Source of the DNA: Verrucomicrobiota bacterium
Lineage (GTDB): Bacteria; Verrucomicrobiota; Verrucomicrobiia; Opitutales; Opitutaceae
DNA: 6,850 bases
Reading direction: 5' to 3'
Assembly: GCA_030916665.1 (NCBI GenBank)
Contig: JAUPWC010000420.1
Span: forward strand, 1 to 6,850
Both the position numbers and the translations under genes were made by a program. The notes under the pieces are model-generated. The model made no database searches and was not told where the DNA came from. It was given only the letters and a program-made list of their open reading frames with translations. Within the stretch, counting starts at the first letter, position 1; each line of letters begins with the position of its first letter. Shown piece by piece: positions 1-6,850 of this stretch.

Positions 1-474
1 GAAGTGCAGCAGAGGCGCTTCGGCAAAGGACTGCGACTGCTGCTGGAGCAATATCGGCCGCTGCTTCACGAGTGGCGTATTTACAACAACACCGGTCAGG
101 ACCCTCACTTGGTGGTGGAAGAACTGGATGGCCGGTTGTGGGTGAGGGATGCGTCCATGCTTGCGCAGCTGGAAGCGGCCACTAGCTTGCGGTTCATGGC
201 TGACAAACCCACGGACCGAGTGGAAGAACCAGCGGGCGCGGAACTCAGCTGGGAAACCCGCGCCTCGATGCGGGCCATGCGCAAGGCTTACGCCGATGTT
301 ATTCTCGAGAACCTGGCCTGGGGCCTGCCCGTCATCCAGTGGCGCGACGGCATTGGGGTGGTGGAGGTGCCGGCCGAGCAGCTCGAGCCGCTGGCCCGAC
401 GCATCCTAGAGACCAACGGAGAACCGCTGCCACCGGAAGAGGAACGGGCCCTGCTCGCGCATCTGACAATTTGA
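1..474 (+). CDS. Zeta-toxin-like ATPase, C-terminal part, fused to small C-terminal domain (5' partial)
   Basis: The frame is open from the first base, so the start lies upstream; the GTG at position 4 is probably internal. About 157 residues are visible. The first ~60 (RRFGKGLRLLLEQYRPL, then HEWRIYNNTG) resemble the C-terminal end of zeta-toxin-like P-loop kinases, where an arginine-rich helix and a 'YRPL..W..Y.N.G' segment close the nucleotide fold. The Walker A region is not in view, so catalytic ability cannot be judged. From about the in-frame Met codon at 196, a second part follows: a helix (RAMRKAYADVILENL), then 'GLPVIQWRDG..VVEVP', which resembles the small proteins often encoded directly after such ATPases ('hypothetical protein' with a G.P...WRDG.V..IP motif). 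Here both parts share one frame with no stop between them. The next gene starts 9 bases after the stop in the same frame and may be co-transcribed. Family assignment is by eye; a stand-alone toxin role is not supported by this fragment. Confidence 0.6.
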   Translation, partial: EVQQRRFGKGLRLLLEQYRPLLHEWRIYNNTGQDPHLVVEELDGRLWVRDASMLAQLEAATSLRFMADKPTDRVEEPAGAELSWETRASMRAMRKAYADVILENLAWGLPVIQWRDGIGVVEVPAEQLEPLARRILETNGEPLPPEEERALLAHLTI

Positions 475-483
475 TCGGTCCCT

Positions 484-1404
484 ATGATCAACGCCCCCGG
501 TTTTGTTTCCGCGATCCTGCCCGACCTCGGGTTCGAGGACGTGATCCGCTTCGCAAAGGAGGCCGACTACAAGTGCGTGGAGCTCTGCTGCTGGCCGCTG
601 GGCAAGGCCGAGCGGCGCTATGCCGGCGTCACGCATCTTGATGTTGCCACGTTGACCGACGCACGGGCGGTGGAGGTGAAGGCCTTCCTGAAGGAGCAGG
701 GCGTGTTTCTGTCCGGGCTTGGCTACTACCCGAATCCGATGGACGCCGATGCCGAGCGCGCAGAGTTCTTCCGCGAGCACATCCGGAGGGTGATCGTGGC
801 GGCGCAGAAGCTCGGGCTGCGCAACGTGAACACCTTTGTCGGGCGCAACCAGCTGCTCAACGAGGTGGAGAACCTGAAGCTCTTCGCGCAGGTCTGGCCG
901 TCGCTGGTGAAGTTCGCCGCCGAACACGGCGTTAACATCGGCATCGAAAACTGCCCGATGTATTTCACCTACGACGAGTGGCCGAAGGGACAGAACCTGG
1001 CGTATTCGCCGGCGATCTGGCGGAAGCTCTGGGAAATCATTCCGGACGCCAACTTCGGCCTGAACTACGATCCCTCGCACCTGCTTTGGATGCAGATGGA
1101 TTATCTGAAGCCACTGCGGGAGTTCACGTCCCGGCTGCATCACCTGCATCTGAAGGACGCGCACGTCCACCGCGACCGGCTCGACGAGCACGGTATTCTC
1201 GCCAACCCGCTGACCTTCCACACGCCCAAGCTGCCCGGTCGGGGCGACATTGATTGGGGCGCTTATTTTGCCACGCTGAAAGAAATCGGCTGGCAGGGGC
1301 CCGTCGTGGTCGAGGTCGAGGACAAGGATTACGAAGGAAGCCTCGAAGACCGGAAGCGGTCACTGACGGATGCGCGAAGGTTTTTGCGCCGGTGGATTCC
1401 GTGA
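484..1404 (+). CDS. Sugar phosphate isomerase/epimerase, TIM barrel (AP_endonuc_2 family)
   Basis: A 306-residue protein of usual length for the xylose-isomerase-like TIM-barrel family (IolE, hydroxypyruvate isomerase, tagatose epimerase relatives). It should isomerise or epimerise a sugar or polyol derivative in the cytoplasm, using a divalent metal. The expected metal and substrate residues are present: Glu155 in IGIEN, Asp196 and His199 in NYDPSHL, His222 in HLHLKD, the GRGDID turn at 252-257, and Glu277 in VVVEVED. The N-terminal strand 'GFVSAILPDLGFEDVIRFAKEADYKCVEL' is the usual first barrel unit. The ATG at 484 puts this strand at the N-terminus, but no Shine-Dalgarno sequence precedes it (GATCGGTCCCT only). 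It follows the upstream gene by 9 bases and faces a transporter gene tail to tail. No signal peptide is seen. The substrate cannot be told from sequence; an apurinic endonuclease role is unlikely given the similarity to sugar isomerases. Confidence 0.85.
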   Translation: MINAPGFVSAILPDLGFEDVIRFAKEADYKCVELCCWPLGKAERRYAGVTHLDVATLTDARAVEVKAFLKEQGVFLSGLGYYPNPMDADAERAEFFREHIRRVIVAAQKLGLRNVNTFVGRNQLLNEVENLKLFAQVWPSLVKFAAEHGVNIGIENCPMYFTYDEWPKGQNLAYSPAIWRKLWEIIPDANFGLNYDPSHLLWMQMDYLKPLREFTSRLHHLHLKDAHVHRDRLDEHGILANPLTFHTPKLPGRGDIDWGAYFATLKEIGWQGPVVVEVEDKDYEGSLEDRKRSLTDARRFLRRWIP

Positions 1405-1407
1405 AAG

Positions 1408-1484
1408 CCAAGTAACAAGTGCCAAGTATCAAGTGTCAGGAGCCAGATTCTTGCTACTTGGCACTTGTTACTTGGTCCTTCCGC
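1408..1484. repeat. Heptad repeat array forming a perfect 21-bp inverted repeat
   Basis: The space between two convergent genes is filled with 7-base units. On the left, CAAG recurs exactly every 7 bases at 1409, 1416, 1423 and 1430 (units CCAAGTA, ACAAGTG, CCAAGTA, TCAAGTG), with a decayed CAGG at 1437. On the right, the complement CTTG recurs at 1450, 1457, 1464 and 1471, with CTTC at 1478. The two blocks are reverse complements: 1408-1428 pairs perfectly with 1455-1475 (21 bp), leaving a 26-base loop. As RNA this would be a very stable hairpin from either strand. It could act as a bidirectional terminator or RNA-stability element for the two convergent transcripts, or be a copy of a dispersed palindromic repeat (REP-like). 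No coding potential or transposase lies within it. The structure is directly seen; function and family are inferred. Confidence 0.85.
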
Positions 1485-1498
1485 GCCACTGGGCGCGG
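1481..1498 (-). terminator. GC-rich hairpin just after the transporter stop codon
   Basis: CCGCGCC (1481-1487) pairs perfectly with GGCGCGG (1492-1498) around an ACTG loop. It begins two bases beyond the stop codon of the minus-strand transporter gene, a usual place for a transcription end signal. No run of U follows on either strand, so it is not a canonical intrinsic terminator. It may act together with the larger heptad hairpin next to it, or simply protect the mRNA 3' end. Strand is assigned because of its closeness to the minus-strand gene. Confidence 0.4.
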
Positions 1499-1500
1499 AT

Positions 1501-2733
1501 TCACATCCTTCGGTCCTCTTCCACCTTCTTGTCGCGGAAGAGCAGGGCGAAGAGCACCAGCACGCCGAGGGCGAAGGCTGCGGGCAGCCACCAGAAGGAT
1601 TGCCACTGGACGTTGGTGAGGGCGGTGGCGGAGCCGAGGAAGCCGTTGTAAACGCGGCCGGCAATTTGCGCGCCGATGAGCATGCCGACGCCGTAGGTCA
1701 CGAGCACCAACATGCCCTGCGCCTGGCCGCGGACGGCGGGCGAGGACTTCTTGTCCACATAGATCTGGCCGGTGACGAAGAAGAAGTCGTAACAGATGCC
1801 GTGCAGGGCGATGCCGCCGATGACCATCCACTGCACCTGGTCGGGGGCACCGAGGGCGAAGAGCGCGTAGCGCACCACCCACGCGCCCATGCCGACGATG
1901 AGCATCCATTTCACGCCGAGCCGGGCGAAGAAGAGGGGCATCAGCAGCATGAAGGCCACCTCGGACATCTGGCCGAGGGTCTGGACTGCGGCGATGTTCT
2001 GGACACCAGCGGCGCCAAGGAAGAGCTGGGTGAAGTTGTAGTAGGCGGCCAGCGGGATGCAGATAAGGAATGAGCTGAGCAAAAACACGTAGAACGGCCC
2101 GCTGCCCAACTGGCGGAAGGCGTCGAGTCCGAGGATGGAGCCGAAGGAAACCTGCTTGCCCTTGGCCGACGGTGGCGTGTGGGGCAGGGTGAAGCAGAAG
2201 GCGCCAAGCAGCAGCGACGCGACGCCGGCGGTCATGAGCGGGGCCGCCGTGCCTTCCGCGGCGCCGCCGGTGAACTTGCCGAGCACGAAGGAAACGGCGA
2301 GGCCGGCGACAATCCAGCCGACGGTGCCAAACACACGGATGCGCGGGAATTGTTTTTCCTGGTCCTCAATGTGGTGGAAGGCGAGGGAGTTGGCCAAGCC
2401 GAGGGTCGGCATGTAGCAGAGATTGTAAACCAGCAGGCCGAGGATAAAGGCGGTGGGATTGCCCGCGAATTGGGGCACCGCCAGCAGCACCACGCCGCCT
2501 GCGATGTGCAGCAGCGCGAGCACCTTTTCGGTGGCGAAGAAGCGGTCGGCGACCAGCCCGAGAAAAAACGGCGCCACGATGGCGGCCAGCGGGTTTACCG
2601 TGAACGGCCAGTGTGTCAGACTGCCCATGCCTTGCGCGGTCATATAAACGGCGATCGAGGTATACCACGCCCCCCAGATGAAGAACTGGAGGAACATCAG
2701 GACGGAGAGCTTCGTGTTGATGGCGCTTTTCAT
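1501..2733 (-). CDS. MFS transporter, nucleoside:H+ symporter type
   Basis: A 410-residue integral membrane protein with about 12 hydrophobic helices, the right size for the nucleoside:H+ symporter branch of the major facilitator superfamily (NupG/XapB relatives). Supporting features are the N-terminal 'LSVLMFLQFFIWGAWYTS' helix, a motif-A-like loop 'GLVADRFFATEK' at 59-70, 'RVFGTVGW' at 133-140, and 'YDFFFVTGQIYVDKK' starting near residue 315, a string I associate with this group. It should import a nucleoside or sugar-like solute with protons across the cytoplasmic membrane. I place the start at the ATG whose complement is 2731-2733, because the family begins close to the first helix; a GTG 48 bases upstream would add a proline-rich tail. 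The leader is pyrimidine-rich without a Shine-Dalgarno sequence. The convergent isomerase gene may act on the same substrate, which is a guess. Substrate is unknown: many relatives in Bacteroidota, Planctomycetota and Verrucomicrobiota sit beside sugar genes. Confidence 0.85.
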   Translation of the reverse strand: MKSAINTKLSVLMFLQFFIWGAWYTSIAVYMTAQGMGSLTHWPFTVNPLAAIVAPFFLGLVADRFFATEKVLALLHIAGGVVLLAVPQFAGNPTAFILGLLVYNLCYMPTLGLANSLAFHHIEDQEKQFPRIRVFGTVGWIVAGLAVSFVLGKFTGGAAEGTAAPLMTAGVASLLLGAFCFTLPHTPPSAKGKQVSFGSILGLDAFRQLGSGPFYVFLLSSFLICIPLAAYYNFTQLFLGAAGVQNIAAVQTLGQMSEVAFMLLMPLFFARLGVKWMLIVGMGAWVVRYALFALGAPDQVQWMVIGGIALHGICYDFFFVTGQIYVDKKSSPAVRGQAQGMLVLVTYGVGMLIGAQIAGRVYNGFLGSATALTNVQWQSFWWLPAAFALGVLVLFALLFRDKKVEEDRRM

Positions 2734-2760
2734 GGGGTGGGGAGGGCCTGCTTGGGTGGG
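2734..2760 (+). other. Putative G-quadruplex-forming tract
   Basis: Five runs of at least three G lie on the plus strand: 2734-2737, 2739-2742, 2744-2746, 2754-2756 and 2758-2760. The first four fit the G3+N1-7 pattern with loops of 1, 1 and 7 bases. The tract directly abuts the start codon of the minus-strand transporter, so the G-rich strand is the template strand of that gene and its mRNA leader is C-rich. A fold here could hinder transcription or only reflect a C-rich leader. The pattern is seen; formation and effect are not shown. Confidence 0.45.
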
Positions 2761-2798
2761 CGGCCAGCTTGCTGGCGCCACAAGCGCTGTAATTGGCT

Positions 2799-2826
2799 CG
2801 TGGCGTGAGCAAGCTCACCGCCCACG
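2799..2826. other. Long imperfect hairpin in the divergent intergenic region
   Basis: The arm 2799-2810 (CGTGGCGTGAGC) pairs with 2813-2826 across a two-base AA turn, with two single-base bulges on the right arm; in practice the loop would open to CAAG. A shorter one, GCCAGC/GCTGGC, lies just upstream at 2764-2777. The region lies between the divergent transporter and aspS genes, about 95 bases before the aspS start, so it could be part of the aspS leader, an operator-like site or a remnant repeat. No U run follows, so a terminator is not indicated. I saw no convincing sigma-70 promoter in 2734-2921 and no T-box signature. Confidence 0.35.
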
Positions 2827-2921
2827 GGGCCAGGCGCAATGTTGGTTTCGCCCTGTCATACGGCAGGAAATTCTGGTTGCCCCCCGGGGGCACGGGTCGT
2901 TTTGTTCGTCGTTCCGTCCCT

Positions 2922-5142
<2,221 letters not shown>

Positions 5143-5169
5143 GTAAGCGATTTATATCCAATATTTTTC

Positions 5170-5209
5170 CATGAAGGCGGGTCGCAAGACCCGCCTTCAT
5201 GCGTTTCTA
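5170..5209 (+). terminator. Strong hairpin terminator between glnK and amt
   Basis: A perfect 14-bp stem (5170-5183 with 5188-5201) closes a GCAA loop, a GNRA tetraloop. The tail CGTTTCT has only a short U run. It lies 27 bases after the glnK stop codon and would end or reduce glnK transcription before amt. An AT-rich stretch (about 5147-5169), unusual in this GC-rich window, precedes it. It might also act as an mRNA-end stabiliser that allows partial read-through into amt. Confidence 0.75.
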
Positions 5210-5230
5210 AGACAAAAATACGGTGATGCA

Positions 5231-5246
5231 TGGCATGGGAGCTGCA
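5231..5246 (+). promoter_or_regulatory. Sigma-54 (-24/-12) promoter element before amt
   Basis: TGGCATGGGAGCTGCA matches the sigma-54 consensus TGGCACG-N4-TTGCW at 10 of 12 fixed positions, with the essential GG (5232-5233) and GC (5244-5245) separated by exactly 10 bases. It lies after the glnK terminator and ahead of an ammonium channel gene, a classic RpoN/NtrC target. The predicted transcription start, around 5257, would leave a leader of only about 6 bases before the chosen ATG at 5263. A competing observation is a GGAG at 5250-5253, nine bases before that ATG, which would be outside such a transcript. No NtrC-binding palindrome was recognised. Confidence 0.55.
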
Positions 5247-5262
5247 TTTGGAGCCAGCGTCC

Positions 5263-6720
5263 ATGAATCCACTAACTACCCTCAAACTCCCACGCTTACT
5301 CGCCTTGGCCGGCGCGTTTCTCGCCTCTGCTTGGGCTTTTCCCATGTTCGCGGATGACGCTCCTGCTGCGCCGCCCCCGGTTGACGGCGCCTTTGCCGCT
5401 TATGTCAACAATACTGATCCCGGAGCTGGATTGGCAGGCGTCGCCGGCCCCGGACACAATGCGTTCATGATGATCTGCGCCGCCTTGGTGCTGTTCATGA
5501 CGCTCCCGGGTTTGGCCCTGTTTTACGGCGGTTTGGTTCGCAGGAAGAACGTGCTTTCGGTGCTGGCCCAGTGCCTGGGCATCACCGGGCTGGTTTCCAT
5601 CCTGTGGTGGGCATTCGGCTACAGCTTGGTGTTTGGCACCAGCTTTGGCAGTCCCTTCGTGGGTGGCACGGAGTTCTTCTTTCTGAAGGGTGTCACATCC
5701 GCGCCCAACACCAACTATGCCTACTGGATTTCCCAGAATGTGTTTTCGATGTATCAGCTGATGTTCGCGATCATCACACCGGCATTGATCGTGGGTGCAA
5801 TCGCCGAGCGCATGAAGTTCAGCGCCATCCTGCTGTTTGTCACGATCTGGATGGTCGTCGTCTATTTCCCGCTGGCGCACATGGTGTGGGGCGCTACCGG
5901 ATTCATGAATGGCGTGTGGAATGCCGATGCCGCGATCCCGGCCATTGACTTTGCCGGCGGCACGGTGGTGCACATGTCCTCCGGTTGGTCTGCACTCGTG
6001 CTTTGCTTGATTCTCGGGCCGCGTCTCGGCTTCGGCAAAGAGAAGATGGCGCCGCATTCCATGGTGCTCTGCATGGTCGGCACCGGCATGCTCTACGTGG
6101 GCTGGTATGGCTTCAACGCCGGCTCCGCCTTGGCGGCCGACGGTGTCGCGGCCAACGCTTTCATGACCACGACGCTGGCCGCGGCGGTGGCCGGCTTCGT
6201 CTGGGGCATGCTTGAGAAGATGCTGCGCGGCCACGCTTCCGTGCTCGGTTTCTGTTCGGGCATCATCGCCGGGCTCGTGGTAATCACCCCGGCGGCGGGT
6301 TTCGTGAACGCCACCGGCTCCATCATCATCGGTATCCTCGCCGGTGTGATTCCCTTCTTCGCCTGCACCAAGCTCAAGGCCATCTTCAAGTATGACGACG
6401 CGCTTGATACGTTCGGCGTGCATGCCGTCGGCGGCACGTTGGGTGCATTGGTGACCGGTTTCCTCGCCACGGCCGAAGTTAACAGCAACCTGGTGAGCGA
6501 CGGTTATGCCAAAAAGAATGGCCTGGCCGCGCTGGTCACCGACGGCGGTCTGTGGGTCGCCCAGCTCAAGGCCATCGGCCTGACGCTGGTGCTGTCGATT
6601 GTCGCCACCATCGTCATTGCCTATCTCGTCAAGGCCATCGTCGGACTCCGGCCCAGCGCCGAGGCCGAACAGCAGGGCCTGGACATCACCGATCACAGCG
6701 AGGAAGGCTACATCCTCTAA
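5263..6720 (+). CDS. amtB: Ammonium transporter (Amt/MEP/Rh family)
   Basis: A 485-residue channel that conducts ammonium across the cytoplasmic membrane as a trimer. Residues 1-30 look like a signal peptide (KLPR, hydrophobic core, then PMFA|DDAP), as in Escherichia coli AmtB, and about 11 membrane helices follow. Aligned by eye to AmtB, the functional residues are all present: Phe168 and Phe284 (Phe gate, F107/F215), Trp209 (W148), Asp229 (D160), His237 and His387 (twin histidines H168/H318) and Ser288 (S219). About eight extra residues lie between Trp209 and His237. The tail ends 'GLDITDHSEEGYIL', the C-terminal segment that contacts P-II. I chose ATG 5263 over ATG 5230 because the latter overlaps the sigma-54-like element and adds residues ahead of a normal signal peptide; a GGAG lies 9 bases upstream of 5263. 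The second P-II gene starts 18 bases after its stop, so the two are very likely co-transcribed. Confidence 0.96.
   Translation: MNPLTTLKLPRLLALAGAFLASAWAFPMFADDAPAAPPPVDGAFAAYVNNTDPGAGLAGVAGPGHNAFMMICAALVLFMTLPGLALFYGGLVRRKNVLSVLAQCLGITGLVSILWWAFGYSLVFGTSFGSPFVGGTEFFFLKGVTSAPNTNYAYWISQNVFSMYQLMFAIITPALIVGAIAERMKFSAILLFVTIWMVVVYFPLAHMVWGATGFMNGVWNADAAIPAIDFAGGTVVHMSSGWSALVLCLILGPRLGFGKEKMAPHSMVLCMVGTGMLYVGWYGFNAGSALAADGVAANAFMTTTLAAAVAGFVWGMLEKMLRGHASVLGFCSGIIAGLVVITPAAGFVNATGSIIIGILAGVIPFFACTKLKAIFKYDDALDTFGVHAVGGTLGALVTGFLATAEVNSNLVSDGYAKKNGLAALVTDGGLWVAQLKAIGLTLVLSIVATIVIAYLVKAIVGLRPSAEAEQQGLDITDHSEEGYIL

Positions 6721-6850
<130 letters not shown>

Noticed and set aside
406..1221. A 271-codon antisense frame over the isomerase gene
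   Set aside because: It overlaps two genes on the other strand, has no recognisable motif and has shadow-like composition.
1408..1484. CRISPR array
   Set aside because: Units are 7 bases with no spacers of constant length, and the two halves are inverted rather than direct repeats.
1465..2073. A plus-strand 202-codon frame opposite the transporter
   Set aside because: It is Glu/His/Gly-rich antisense to membrane-helix codons, a typical artefact.
2878..2912. GC palindrome at 2878-2892 followed by T-rich bases, resembling a terminator before aspS
   Set aside because: The stem has no room for a normal loop, the T-rich part begins several bases after it, and it would lie just before the aspS start.
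2793..2921. An extended aspS start (TTG at 2793)
   Set aside because: The extra 43 residues have no match to AspRS, whose normal N-terminus starts at ATG 2922.
5230..5262. Upstream ATG at 5230 as the amt start
   Set aside because: It would add 11 residues before an ordinary signal peptide and overlap the -24 element; it stays possible if transcription begins further upstream.

Overview
This 6.85 kb, GC-rich window reads as ordinary bacterial chromosome. Gene content, protein style and the near-absence of Shine-Dalgarno sequences suggest a Verrucomicrobiota-like bacterium, perhaps of the Opitutae. That placement is an inference from memory of protein families, not from any search. I saw no rRNA, tRNA, CRISPR array, insertion sequence or phage gene.

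Layout. (1) Bases 1-474 hold the 3' part of a gene whose N-terminal end lies outside the window; it looks like the C-terminal part of a zeta-toxin-like P-loop kinase joined in frame to a small C-terminal domain. (2) Nine bases later, 484-1404 encodes a TIM-barrel sugar phosphate isomerase/epimerase with an intact metal site. (3) Bases 1405-1500 separate it from a convergent gene and carry an unusual array of 7-base units in two opposed blocks, which form a perfect 21-bp inverted repeat, followed by a small GC-rich hairpin. (4) 1501-2733 on the minus strand encodes a 12-helix transporter of the nucleoside:H+ symporter type. (5) 2734-2921 is a divergent intergenic region with a G-quadruplex-like tract against the transporter start codon and a long imperfect hairpin. 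(6) 2922-4700 is aspS, encoding an aspartyl-tRNA synthetase of the bacterial type with a His31 typical of non-discriminating enzymes. (7) 4804-6850 is a nitrogen-control cluster: P-II gene, strong hairpin terminator, sigma-54-like promoter element, ammonium channel gene amt, and a second P-II gene cut off by the window end.

How the genes work together. The last three genes form the clearest functional unit: Amt conducts ammonium and P-II trimers plug or release it according to nitrogen and energy status. Two P-II paralogues flank one amt, and the sequence between the first P-II gene and amt suggests separate transcription of amt plus the second P-II gene under nitrogen (sigma-54) control. The isomerase and the transporter lie tail to tail and could serve uptake and conversion of the same sugar or nucleoside, but this is a guess from proximity. 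aspS is a housekeeping gene unrelated to its neighbours.

Nothing here is convincingly a new multi-gene system. The points most worth a second look are the heptad inverted repeat, the domain fusion at the left edge, and the regulatory layout around amt.
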